A stretch of DNA of 64,000 nucleotides from an uncultured Prevotella sp. Its GTDB lineage: Bacteria; Bacteroidota; Bacteroidia; Bacteroidales; Bacteroidaceae. The notes under the pieces were generated by a model. The model was given only the letters and a program-made list of their open reading frames with translations, did not search any database and was not told where the DNA came from. Shown one piece after another: positions 26,355 to 36,200 of the stretch; position 1 is the stretch's first letter; the number at the start of each line of letters is the position of its first letter. The position numbers and the translations under genes were made by a program. Where the stretch lies: contig CAJOHJ010000001.1 in assembly GCA_905234265.1 (NCBI GenBank), forward strand, positions 186,001 through 250,000. Reading direction: 5' to 3'.

Positions 26355-29124
26355 CGCTGAAAAGAGTTTGCTGTCCAGTCAGTTCGTCGATTACCTGCTG
26401 CTGGCTTTTGCCGGCGTCAGGGTCGAGGTTCTCGGGTTCGTCGGTGTCTTCATCCTCATTGCCGTTGTCCTGCTCTTCAGGGAAGCGTAGCGGCTCCAGT
26501 TCGACGATGCTTTCCACCTGCCATGTTGTCAGTCGCTTGCCTTTAGCCTTGTAGCCCTTGACGCTGACAAACTGCTCGGCGTCTATTTCTTCCTGCGGCC
26601 TGACGGCGTCGGCTCCGCCGTAGGTGATTTGAATGCGTGGGTAGACCGTGTCTGTCAGCAGCACCTGTTGCGAACTGGCGTTCTCGCCCATGAAGCTCTG
26701 CTTGCGCTTTGTAGCCTCCAGCAGGAAGCGCTTCAGATAGGGATAGCCCTGGTTGTCGGCGTCGTAGAGGATGCATGTCCAAACCTTCTCGGGCTTGTAT
26801 TTCTCTATGACGGCAACGTTGTCCTCGAAGTGCACGTTGGCGTCGAAGCCGGAGAGATAGTACTCGCCGTTCTGCAGGATGACGAGAATGCTGTCGCCGT
26901 CGTTGAATTCTCCGAGGAGTCGTCCATGTTCGTCGTAGTTCAGTCGGTTCACGTCCGGGTCGTACCATACCTTGCGGCCTCCCAGCGTAGAGTGTCCGTG
27001 GCTCTTCAGACCTATTCTGTGGATTGACGTCTTCGACAGGATGTTGCCCTTAGAGCCGCGTCCCTTAATCATCACTTCCGAGAAGTCCTTGTCGAAGAAA
27101 ATCTTCCTGACCTTCGGCAGCGGGTCCAGAGTGACCTTGATGACCTCGGCCTCGCCGTTGGGGTTGGCCGTGAAGTAGCACACCCTTGAGCCTTTAGTGC
27201 CTGCGGTGATGTCGTACTCACGGTCGCGCGTAATTGCCGGAACGTTGAAGCGCTTTATGTAGTAGTAGCCCTTGGGACCGTCGCGGTAGACGGCATTGTA
27301 GATGGTGCGCTGGTCGTTCTTCTTGTATACTCCCAGCCAGAGGACGTTCTTGCCGACGAACAGCTTTTCGGCCACCTTCACCACCTTGAACTTTCCGTCC
27401 TTGTAGAAGATGATGATGTCGTCGATGTCGGAGCAGTTGCAGACAAACTCGTCCTTCTTCAGCCCAGTGCCGATGAAGCCGTCCTGTCGGTTGATGTACA
27501 GCTTCTGGTTGGCCTCTACGACCTTGGTGGCCTCGATGGTGTCGAAGTTGCGTATCTCCGTGAGTCGCGGATGTTCCTTGCCATACTTGTCCTTAAGGAA
27601 CTGGAACCACTGTGCCGTAACCTCCACAAGGTTTGCCAGGTCGCGGTCAATTTCTTCTATCTCGGCTTTCAGGCGTGCCATCAGCTCGTCGGCCTTGTCC
27701 TTGTTGAACTTCAGGATGCGCTGCATCTTGATTTCCAGCAGCCGCAGAATGTCGTCTTTGGTGACTTCGCGGACCATCTGCGGATAGTACGGTGTCAGGC
27801 GTTCGTCGATGTGTTCGCAGACTGCGTCGAGCGTGGGAGCCTGTTCGAACTTCTTGTCCTTGTAGATGCGCTCCTCGATGAAAATCTTCTCTAACGACGC
27901 GAAGTGCAGCTGCTCCAGCAGTTCGCCCTTGCGGATTTCCAGCTCCTGGCGTATCAGGTCTTTCGTGCGGTCGGTAGAGTGGCGCAGCACGTCGCTGACC
28001 GTCAGGAACTGCGGCTTGTTGTCCTCGATGACACAGCAGTTTGGCGAAATGCTTATCTCGCAGTCGGAGAAGGCATAAAGTGCGTCGAGCGTCTTGTCGC
28101 TCGACACGCCGGGAGCCAGCAGCACCTGTATCTCAACCTTCGCAGCCGTCAGGTCTTCCACGTGGCGTGCCTTTATCTTGCCTTTCTCGATGGCTTTCAG
28201 TATGGAGTCTATCAGCGTCTCTGTAGTCTTCGAGAAAGGAATTTCGCGGATTACCAGCGTCTTGGAGTCCAGTTTCTCTATCTTGGCACGCACTTTCAGG
28301 GTGCCTCCGCGCTGTCCGTCGTTATATTTCGACACGTCGATGGATCCTCCTGTGGGGAAGTCGGGATAGAGCTGGAACGGCTCGCCGTGCAGATAGCTGA
28401 TGGCGGCGTCGCAGATTTCCACAAAGTTGTGGGGCAGAATCTTTGACGACAGTCCGACGGCAATACCCTCGGCACCCTGTGCCAGCAGCAGCGGAAACTT
28501 CACCGGCAGTGTGATAGGCTCCTTGTTGCGGCCGTCGTAGGACATCTGCCACTCAGTAGTCTTGGGGTTGAACACGGTGTCCAGCGCAAATTTCGACAGT
28601 CTGGCCTCGATGTATCGCGGAGCTGCTGCGCGGTTGCCGGTAAGAATGTTTCCCCAGTTTCCCTGTGTGTCTATGAGCAGGTCTTTCTGTCCCATCTGCA
28701 CCAGGGCGTCGCCGATGGAGGCGTCACCGTGGGGGTGGAACTGCATGGTGTGTCCCACAATGTTGGCAACCTTGTTGTAGCGTCCGTCGTCCATGCGCTT
28801 CATGGAGTGCAGTATGCGGCGCTGCACGGGTTTCAGTCCGTCGCCGATGTGCGGCACGGCACGCTCCAGGATTACGTAGCTGGCATAGTCGAGAAACCAG
28901 TTCTGGTACATGCCGCTCAGATGGTGGACGGCTGCTGCGTCAAAGCGGTTGACAGGCTTGTAGTCAGAGTGTCCTTCCGCTGCGTCTGCACCGGCGTCTG
29001 CCTCTTGCCCGTCAGCGGCGTCCTGGCCGGGAACCTCTGCGGTCTGTTCGTCACCGATGGGCTGCTGGTCTTCTCCCTCGGGCAGCATGTTCTCGCTGCT
29101 GCCGTCTTTTATGTCGTCGTTCAT
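26338..29124 (-). CDS. parC: DNA topoisomerase IV / gyrase subunit A
   Basis: This 928-residue type IIA topoisomerase subunit has the breakage-reunion domain with the catalytic tyrosine in AAAPRYIEARLSKFA. The N-terminal HYPHGD-like element reads MQFHPHGDASIGDAL. A coiled-coil tower and a C-terminal beta-pinwheel follow. The first about 60 residues are an acidic Ala/Glu/Asp-rich extension. The start is set at ATG 29124: a TTG 33 bases upstream lies inside the -7 promoter box and cannot be used. ParC is preferred to GyrA because the pinwheel lacks an obvious GyrA box, but the assignment is tentative. Confidence 0.88.
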   Translation of the reverse strand: MNDDIKDGSSENMLPEGEDQQPIGDEQTAEVPGQDAADGQEADAGADAAEGHSDYKPVNRFDAAAVHHLSGMYQNWFLDYASYVILERAVPHIGDGLKPVQRRILHSMKRMDDGRYNKVANIVGHTMQFHPHGDASIGDALVQMGQKDLLIDTQGNWGNILTGNRAAAPRYIEARLSKFALDTVFNPKTTEWQMSYDGRNKEPITLPVKFPLLLAQGAEGIAVGLSSKILPHNFVEICDAAISYLHGEPFQLYPDFPTGGSIDVSKYNDGQRGGTLKVRAKIEKLDSKTLVIREIPFSKTTETLIDSILKAIEKGKIKARHVEDLTAAKVEIQVLLAPGVSSDKTLDALYAFSDCEISISPNCCVIEDNKPQFLTVSDVLRHSTDRTKDLIRQELEIRKGELLEQLHFASLEKIFIEERIYKDKKFEQAPTLDAVCEHIDERLTPYYPQMVREVTKDDILRLLEIKMQRILKFNKDKADELMARLKAEIEEIDRDLANLVEVTAQWFQFLKDKYGKEHPRLTEIRNFDTIEATKVVEANQKLYINRQDGFIGTGLKKDEFVCNCSDIDDIIIFYKDGKFKVVKVAEKLFVGKNVLWLGVYKKNDQRTIYNAVYRDGPKGYYYIKRFNVPAITRDREYDITAGTKGSRVCYFTANPNGEAEVIKVTLDPLPKVRKIFFDKDFSEVMIKGRGSKGNILSKTSIHRIGLKSHGHSTLGGRKVWYDPDVNRLNYDEHGRLLGEFNDGDSILVILQNGEYYLSGFDANVHFEDNVAVIEKYKPEKVWTCILYDADNQGYPYLKRFLLEATKRKQSFMGENASSQQVLLTDTVYPRIQITYGGADAVRPQEEIDAEQFVSVKGYKAKGKRLTTWQVESIVELEPLRFPEEQDNGNEDEDTDEPENLDPDAGKSQQQVIDELTGQQTLFSDEDYQ

Positions 29125-29154
29125 AGAATTGCTGTAGTTATCGGGAATTATGCG

Positions 29155-29185
29155 CAAAATTAGTAAAAATAATTGATAGAAGCAA
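29155..29185 (-). promoter_or_regulatory. parC promoter (Bacteroidota type)
   Basis: On the reverse strand TTG, 20 bases, then TAATTTTG (29155-29162). It decides the parC start. Confidence 0.7.
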
Positions 29186-29227
29186 GAAAACGCCGTTTTT
29201 TCAGCATTTTCTGCGACAGATTTTTCC

Positions 29228-29352
29228 TAACGTGCAGAGAGATTTTCGTAACATGCAGAGATAAAAAATTATCTCCGTAAGATAAAAAATTATCTCCGTA
29301 AGATAATTTCGTAACATGCAGAGATAATTTCGTAACTCGCAGAGATAATTTT
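29228..29352. repeat. Intergenic 21-bp-phased palindromic repeat array, locus B
   Basis: Blocks CGTAACATGCAGAGATAA and CCGTAAGATAA recur with spacings that add to multiples of 21, including GAGATAAAAAATTATCTC palindromes. It lies between the parC promoter and the 3' end of the MFS gene, both on the reverse strand. Confidence 0.9.
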
Positions 29353-29372
29353 CTGCCTTGCCTGACGGCGTG

Positions 29373-30584
29373 TCATTTCCCGTTTTCAGCAGGCGGCAGA
29401 CTCTGGAAATGGCGAGTCGCCCACACTTGCACGAGGAACACTATGCAGAGCAGTATGCCAACCTTGTAGGGGGCTGTCAGACTGTTGCCGAACAGAGCCT
29501 TCGACAGTGGCATGACGACGAGCGGCGACACAAACTGGCCCAGATAGAGGGCTGCCGAGAGCAGGGGCATGACGGTGGTGGCCGAATTCTTGCCGCCCTT
29601 GATGCTGGCAATGGTGTTCAGATAGGGAACTCCCACGCCGTTGGCAATGCCTATGGATGCTGAGCCGAGCAGAATAAATGAAATTGAGAATTGAGAATTG
29701 GGAATTGATAATTCTGAGGGTAGTAAATATGCCGCATAGCCAAGTAGGAAGAACGCTGGTGCAAAGTATTTCACCGACTTGCGGAACGTGTGCATCATCT
29801 GGCCGAACGCCAGTCCTACGAAGAAGGCCACGACGTCCAGGCCCACCATTATCATGGTAATGGCTTCCGTCGACAGGGTTGTCTGCTGACGGGCGATGAT
29901 GGCAAAATTGGTGGGGAAGATGAAGAAAATCATCATCAGCAGGAGCATGCCTGTCACCGAAGGGTGGAACTTCAGCAGCTGTCGCGGTTGGAATGGTATG
30001 CCACGCTTGTTGGCAGACCCCAGCTTCTCGTCGGGCAGCCACAGCCAGACCATCACAACGGCCACCAGCCCCATCAGATACACCAGGAAGGCATAGTTCC
30101 ACTCTATGGTGGCCAGCAGTCCGGCCAGCAGCGTTGCCACCACGCCGCCCATCTGGTTCATGGCTGCCGAAAGGCCCATCAGCCGTGCCTGCTCCTCTGG
30201 CGGAAAGTAATAGGCCAGCAGCCCTGTGGAGAGCGGCATTATCAGACCTACGCTGACACCCAGCAGGGCGCGCATGAAGAGCAACACATAGATGTCGCCG
30301 ACGAAGAAGCATCCTGCCCCGGCGGCAACATATAGCAGCAGCCCCGTGGTTGCTATGGCACGTGTGCGCAGCCGGCGGCTGATTGGCAGGAATAGCAGGT
30401 TGGTGACGATAATCAGCAGAGCCGGCATGCTGACAATCAGCTGTACCAGCAGGCCGTCGGCCTCGCTGAAGTGAGCTTTAATGATGCCCAGTGCAGGGGC
30501 GATGGCAGCTCCGGCCATCACGGTGAGCAGCGACATCGACAGGATGGTAGCCGTCACCTTAAGGGAGACGTTCTTGTTTTCCAT
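29373..30584 (-). CDS. MFS transporter
   Basis: This 403-residue protein has about 12 transmembrane helices. The loop between helices 2 and 3 (FLPISRRLRTRAI) and the conserved GLLAYYFPPEEQARLMGLSAA match the major facilitator superfamily; drug/H+ antiport or sugar-efflux groups are the nearest guess. The substrate is unknown. The loop after LGYAAYLL contains PSELSIPNSQFSIS, coded by DNA made of repeated AATTGAGAATT units (29676-29722), a probable in-frame insertion. It is monocistronic, with its promoter overlapping the terminator of the upstream gene. Confidence 0.88.
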   Translation of the reverse strand: MENKNVSLKVTATILSMSLLTVMAGAAIAPALGIIKAHFSEADGLLVQLIVSMPALLIIVTNLLFLPISRRLRTRAIATTGLLLYVAAGAGCFFVGDIYVLLFMRALLGVSVGLIMPLSTGLLAYYFPPEEQARLMGLSAAMNQMGGVVATLLAGLLATIEWNYAFLVYLMGLVAVVMVWLWLPDEKLGSANKRGIPFQPRQLLKFHPSVTGMLLLMMIFFIFPTNFAIIARQQTTLSTEAITMIMVGLDVVAFFVGLAFGQMMHTFRKSVKYFAPAFFLLGYAAYLLPSELSIPNSQFSISFILLGSASIGIANGVGVPYLNTIASIKGGKNSATTVMPLLSAALYLGQFVSPLVVMPLSKALFGNSLTAPYKVGILLCIVFLVQVWATRHFQSLPPAENGK

Positions 30585-30647
30585 AAAAAATCTGTGGAGT
30601 TGTCGAGCTCTACCAAGCTATAGAGTCATTGTTCTGAAAATCGGCTG

Positions 30648-30655
30648 CAAAGTTA
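30648..30655 (-). promoter_or_regulatory. -7 box of the MFS gene
   Basis: TAACTTTG on the reverse strand, 64 bases before the start and two bases after the T tract of the upstream terminator. Confidence 0.55.
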
Positions 30656-30656
30656 C

Positions 30657-30694
30657 GAAAAAAACTCCCACATCCGCTGGACATGGAAGTTTTT
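30657..30694 (-). terminator. Terminator after the MBL-rubredoxin gene
   Basis: On the reverse strand AAAACTTCCATGTCC pairs with GGATGTGGGAGTTTT (15 bp, three G-U) around loop AGC, then a T tract. Confidence 0.85.
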
Positions 30695-30761
30695 TTTGGA
30701 TTTATTTGCAAATAGAGTGTTTTCTGCCTTTCTTTGCAGACAGTCCGCGTGTTAATGCTGT

Positions 30762-31703
30762 CTAAGCCTTGTTGAACTTCTCCTTGGGCTGCTTGCAGCG
30801 AGGGCAGCGCCAGTCGTCGGGCAGGTCTTCGAAGGCCACGCCGTCGTGTTCTGCCGGGTCGTAGACATAGCCGCAGACAGAGCAGACATACTTGCCAGAA
30901 GCCTCCTGCTTGGTGAAGTCTACCTCAGCGAGTACTGTCGGCACGGGGTTGTCAAGGTCCATTACGCGCTTAGCCTCCAGATTTTCATAGCCCTGTGGGG
31001 TGTGGGTACCAATATATACGGTAGGGTTATGGCGCACGAATTCACGAACGCGGTCCAGTGTCTCACGGGCTGCCGTCAGGTCGTCGTAGACTACTGAAAG
31101 CTTGTTCTCGTAGAGAGCCTCGTCCACGTAGGTGATGTCGGCCTCGAACATGTAGTAAAGGCCGCCGCTCTCGGCAATCACGAGGCTGTTGCCGTTGGTG
31201 TGGCCCTTGGCCTTGATGAGCCATACGCCGTCGCAGATTTTCTGCGCGTCGGGGAAGTTGTGGTAGGCACCGTCGGTGTAGTTCACAGGCACCACATTCG
31301 TCAGGCCCTTCAGCTCGTCAGCCTGCGTCTCGTCGGCTCCTACATAAATATTTGCATTGGGGAACGAGCGCAGTTCGCCAGAGTGGTCGCCATGGCGATG
31401 GGTGAGCAATATCTTCGTCACCTGCTCTGGCTTATATCCCAGTGCTGTCAGTGCATCCATGTAGCTGCAGATGTCTTTGCCGGTATAGGCCATGGCCTTC
31501 TCGTAGATGACCTCCTCAGGGAAGCCTGCGGGCAGGCCGGTGTCTACCAGGATGACCTCCGAGCCGGTGTCGATGAGATAGTTCTGCAGACTGCCGCGAT
31601 AGCGGATGCTGTGGTCGAACTTGTCGGGGCCTTCTTCGCCGCCGAACACGAAAGGCTGTGTGTAGTAGCCGTCGCGTCTGAATTTTACTGCTTTGATTTC
31701 CAT
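30762..31703 (-). CDS. Metallo-beta-lactamase-fold hydrolase fused to rubredoxin
   Basis: This 313-residue protein has an N-terminal MBL domain with the metal-binding motif HRHGDHSG (about 103-110) and further ligand regions AKGHTNG and [10 protein letters not shown] complete rubredoxin domain sits at about 263-313, with iron ligands in CSVCGYVYD and [11 protein letters not shown]. The fusion resembles part of flavorubredoxins but lacks the flavodoxin module, so an electron-transfer-linked detoxifying enzyme is inferred, not shown. A flavodoxin gene, now frameshifted, lies two genes upstream. It is the last gene of the reverse-strand redox block. Confidence 0.85.
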   Translation of the reverse strand: MEIKAVKFRRDGYYTQPFVFGGEEGPDKFDHSIRYRGSLQNYLIDTGSEVILVDTGLPAGFPEEVIYEKAMAYTGKDICSYMDALTALGYKPEQVTKILLTHRHGDHSGELRSFPNANIYVGADETQADELKGLTNVVPVNYTDGAYHNFPDAQKICDGVWLIKAKGHTNGNSLVIAESGGLYYMFEADITYVDEALYENKLSVVYDDLTAARETLDRVREFVRHNPTVYIGTHTPQGYENLEAKRVMDLDNPVPTVLAEVDFTKQEASGKYVCSVCGYVYDPAEHDGVAFEDLPDDWRCPRCKQPKEKFNKA

Positions 31704-31740
31704 TATGAGTATGTTTTATATTGTGGATTGTATAAATGTT

Positions 31741-32838
31741 TTACTTTAACATGGCTGCAACCTCGTCACGATGCTCGTAGATGGCGCATCCGCCAGAGTG
31801 TTCGCCACCGACAAGATGGACATCGCGCAGTTTGCGGAACAGTGGTGAGGCAAGGGCGCCTTTGACGCCCAGTTCGATGACACTGCTGTCGCTGAACGGC
31901 GAGAAAGGGCATGGTTCTGCCGAGCCGTCAGGACCGATATGGAAGAAGCCGCGACCTGCAGCCAGACAGCCGCCCATGTGTTGCTCGTCACCGGGGAAGG
32001 AGATGATGATGACATCCTGATAACGCTCTCGCTGATGAGCTTGCACCGCTTCCATCATAGCCATATCGGCTTCGCCAAATGCAAGATATTCGGTGCCGGC
32101 CTCCGTCGGGACGTATTCTACATAGATGATGAGCTTACAGCCGAGGTCGCGCAAGTTGTCGACAAACTCGTCAGAGGTCACGAGGGCGAAATTCTCTGTG
32201 GTTACCGTAATGCTGGTTCCAAAAAACAAGTCCTCTTCGTGCAGCATCTCTACCGACTGCATGGCGCGTTTGTACATTCCCTTGCCACGATGCTCGTCAG
32301 TCGAGTGTTCCATGCCTTCGATGCTGATAACGGGTATCATGTTCAGGTGTTTCTTCAGAAACTCAATATACGCCGGCCCAATCAACGTGCCGTTCGTAAA
32401 AATGGGGAAAATCATGTCCTTCACCTCGGCAGCAGACTCAAGGATGTCCTTTCGCATCATGGGCTCGCCACCTGCCAGCAGAGCGAAGTTGATGCCCAGC
32501 GATGCCGACTCATCAAAGATGGCTTTCCACTGGTCAGGCGAGAGTGTTGCCTTCTGTTCTTCTGCATTGTCTGCCGCTATGCCATTGGCACGTGCATAGC
32601 ACCCCTTGCAATGCAGATTGCAGATGGTGGCAATAGAACAGATCAAGAAGGGTGGCACGTCTATCCCCTCCTGTTCCTTTACCTTCTTGCGCCGCTTCTC
32701 CGACTTGGCGAAGAGCTGCTGCATGCGGAATGCAAACTTCGCCTCACGTGGATTCGACAGCACGTTTTTGTATGCCTTCGTCATGATGCGGCCGATGCTT
32801 CCGCTCATGTAGGCTGCTAAGTCTATGGTTGTCGTCAT
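31741..32838 (-). CDS. Radical SAM protein
   Basis: This 365-residue protein has the radical SAM cluster motif CNLHCKGCYA (about residue 73), the SAM-binding region FALLAGGEPMMRKD, and a C-terminal cysteine region (GGCLAAGRG, EPCPFSPFSD) suggesting an auxiliary, SPASM-like site. The substrate is unknown. Its start overlaps the flavodoxin stop (ATGA), and the MBL-rubredoxin gene follows after 37 bases. The flavodoxin neighbour may have been the electron donor for SAM cleavage. Confidence 0.85.
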   Translation of the reverse strand: MTTTIDLAAYMSGSIGRIMTKAYKNVLSNPREAKFAFRMQQLFAKSEKRRKKVKEQEGIDVPPFLICSIATICNLHCKGCYARANGIAADNAEEQKATLSPDQWKAIFDESASLGINFALLAGGEPMMRKDILESAAEVKDMIFPIFTNGTLIGPAYIEFLKKHLNMIPVISIEGMEHSTDEHRGKGMYKRAMQSVEMLHEEDLFFGTSITVTTENFALVTSDEFVDNLRDLGCKLIIYVEYVPTEAGTEYLAFGEADMAMMEAVQAHQRERYQDVIIISFPGDEQHMGGCLAAGRGFFHIGPDGSAEPCPFSPFSDSSVIELGVKGALASPLFRKLRDVHLVGGEHSGGCAIYEHRDEVAAMLK

Positions 32839-33243
32839 AGCGTAGACTCAATGAATGATGCCAGTGCTTCGTGGTCGGCCTTGTTGGGGTGGCCGGCATG
32901 GATGGGCCCCATAGAGCCGCGGCAGGTGAACTGACGCTCGTCAACCGTGATGCCCTGCTTCTCGAAAAGCTGCCTGACTTTCGGATAGTTGCTCTCGATG
33001 ATGGCTGCCGACGAGAAACAAATGACGCGCCCTACCTTGTCGGGCGAGAGAGTCTTGATGAATTTCTTCACGTGCCAGTCTACTACGGTGGCGTAGACGG
33101 CAGAACCGAAATAGAGAACATCGACGTACTCCCGTAATTGGCTGCTAAATAGTCTCGGCTGGCACACTCACCTTCTCTGATACGATTGCGGCCATCTTGC
33201 GCGTATGGCCAAACTTGCTGTAATAGCGAATAGCTTTTGTCAT
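32835..33243 (-). pseudogene. Flavodoxin-like gene, frameshifted
   Basis: From ATG 33243 the frame reads MTKAIRYYSKFGHTRKMAAI, a flavodoxin start with the FMN phosphate loop, and ends at TAG in ACT ATT TAG (about 33147). The rest of the flavodoxin (SSQLREYVDVLYFGSAVYA to the C terminus) continues without interruption in the +1 frame. Removing one T from the TTT run restores a full protein of about 136 residues. Either a point frameshift, a sequencing error, or (less likely) +1 recoding at the stop codon explains this. The distal part overlaps the radical SAM start. Confidence 0.85.
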
Positions 33244-33256
33244 TGTTTGTTTTATG

Positions 33257-36200
33257 TTATTTGTTGATGTAATATTTCCTAATGCTGATTTCGCCCGCTA
33301 CGCCAGAAGGCACTAATGCATCCTCGGGCTTGGCAAGCGGATGAGTCTGCCTGTAAACCCGTTCCTGTTCAGGGAGGGCTGCATCGCCGACAAGACGGTT
33401 CCACAGACTGTTGGCTATATGTAGCTCCAATTGGTTTTCACCTTTTCTGACATGGCGAGTGATGTCTAATGTGTAGGGTGAACACCAGACGATTCCGGCA
33501 GACTGACCATTGACGAAAACCTCGGCAGCCGTATTCAGCAAAGGCAGAACGAGAATATATGTTGTCTTTCCGTCAACGGTGTCTGTTTGGAAACTGTTTT
33601 TACAGATGGCAGTTCCTGAATAGTGCTTGATTCGGAAATCTTCACTTCTTGACCAGTCGCCAAGTGCCTCAAACGTAACTGGTTCATTTGGACCGCCAAT
33701 GGTGGGCGAGAACTGGATTTGCCAAGGACTGGCGATAGTCTGTTCAGAGACCATCTGTCCTCCAGCGCAAGCGTTGTCTTCGTTTATTGAATGTGATTGG
33801 CTGAACACCACGAAGAGCGACTCTCTTGGAGCCAGGGCAAGACAGACCGCAGTACGGTCTTTGTCACGACTTATCTGGATGGGTTCTCTCTTGCCTGTCA
33901 CAGGATTCCATTGCTCTGCCGATGTAGCATTGACATGGAAGAGGAAACTGCCAGAGACAGGCTGGTCGCTGTGGTTGTCGAGAAAATAGATGTCTTCTTG
34001 GGCAGTGCGGCGATGACAGAAATAAAGGTTGGACGCCTTTGGCGCTTCCACGTCAGGCACAAGACCGGCATCGCGCAGGGCCTCTGCCAGTGGGCGGTAG
34101 TCTGTCATTGAATCATAGATGACTGCTCCTGCCTGTCGAAAAGCATCAACCTGACGTTGGGCTTCCGGGGTTAAGCTTTCGCCGGAAGGCAGGACCATCA
34201 TGCGGTAGCTCACACCATCGGGCAGCATGATGAGGCTGTCTTTCACAGTCATGCGGTTCAGCAGGGCATCGGTTGTGAAGGCATCAAAATCATAGCCTTG
34301 TGGTATGCCTGGAATTTTATGCGACAATGTGCGCATTGGGATGTTATCGCCCAGATAGAGGCAGATGTCGCTGACGGGCTTCCCTTGACGAAGTACCCAA
34401 GAGCAACGAGCCTGATAGTCCCAGAATGGTTTGCTCATGGTCCAGAAGGGGTTCATACGCCCCAGCACATACTGGCGACCGTTGGCAGTGTTTATTTTTA
34501 TTTGGCCGTCGTCCTTGCCTGCCCAGGGTTGATAGGCCACAGCACACACCACCAGTTCGTTGATGCCGAAGCAGTATGCATAGTCGGCCAGACTTTTTAT
34601 CTGTGCCAGCGTGTGTTTGTAGGTTACATCGGTAAAAGCCTCGCCCGAGGCAATGGGCTTGCCATAGAGGTGAGCAGCCGAGGCGCAGTCCTTGATGTCG
34701 TAGTTGCCTTCCGTCTGGTATCCCCAGAACTCTCCCTGCGGTTTGTCTACAAGCCGCTTAACGCTGATGGCATCACCTGACATGCAGAGGGCACCGCCAA
34801 TAGCCTGTGCTGTAAGAGTCAAACCTTCTGCACGGCACAGTCGGTTGAACTCGCCATAATAGTTCTCGGTAATCAGGTCGTTAATAGTGTGACGCAGATC
34901 ATATAGGAACTGGTCAGATGCTTCCGCACTATCCACAATAAAGCCAGCCATCACAGGCAGGAAACGCCTCATGTCGTATCCTTGACGGCGTTCAAACTCT
35001 TGCTCAAAGCCTACGGTCCAGTTTTGCGGCCCTGCTTCATGGCTGTCCATACAGATGCCCGTCAGCAGGCCGTTATGCACACGGATGCTGTCAATGATGG
35101 GCTTCACATAGCGCTTCCATTGCAGCCGGGCGCCCTCCGGGTTCAGCTTGTCGCATTCCAGCCCGAGTGCATCGGCACGTCCATGCTTGGTGTGTCCGCC
35201 ATTCGACATAGAGAAGAAACGTAGCACAAGCCATTTGCCTTTGGGAGCCTTTCTCCAGAACACATTACCTTGGCTGTCCGTATGGTTCGTTAAGTTGATG
35301 CTATGGCCAAAGTCAACCATTTCTTCTGCTCGGAATCTGGGAGTGTTGTCTCCCTCAATAAACTCAGAGATCAGACTGGCTTTCTCCTGCCATGCATCTA
35401 CGGCAGCACGGGCAGAAAGCCTTACGTCGCTCACCTTGACTGTAGGACTGCTGATAAGGATACGATAATGGCTGGCGGTGACTGCAGGGAAAGAAACAGT
35501 CTGCGATTTGATGCCGCCAAGATTGCGGTAACGGGGGCGCAGGTTGCATACTTTGTAAAAGGTCTGGCCATCGTCTGATGCCTGCAATTCTCCGATAGGC
35601 GGTAATTCTTTGAATCCGCACCCAAAGAAACGGGTATGGTCAATATTTGGAAGTGCGGCATTGAGCGAGAAATGCGTGGGCGGAACCTGCATAGACGATG
35701 TGCGTGCTTTTCCTTGTGCTGAGGCTGTATAGGTGATGCTGCGAGCCGTGAAAGGCATTTCAGTGTTGAGTGACGGCCCGTCGATGGGAATTTCCGCAAG
35801 AAGGCGCTCGCTATATGGTATAGCTATCACGGCAACATCTTTGTACCAGCCGCCAGGCGTTTTCTGCATGGGCAACTGGAAACGTAAATCGTTGCCCCCG
35901 TCAACTACCAGTTCTGTACAAGCCAGCCGTTGCATGCTCTTGTCTGGAGTAATCCAGGAACCACCTGCCACATATCCGTTTGATGCGTTGCATTCGAAAC
36001 TCAGCCCCAGGCGACGGGCTTCTTGTGATGAAAAAAGCAATTCGTCCCACCATTCGTGAGTAAAGACTTTAAAGGCCCCTTCACCCTTGCCATGCACTTG
36101 GTCGTAATAAACTACTCCGCCGATGCCTTGCTGCTTGAATGCTTCTAAGTCGGCAGTGATGCCCTCGTGTGTGCCTGTGGTCTCGCCATGAAACCACCAC

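Noticed and set aside
29125..29157. TTG start 33 bases upstream in parC
   Set aside because: The TTG is inside the -7 promoter element, so it is not in the mRNA.
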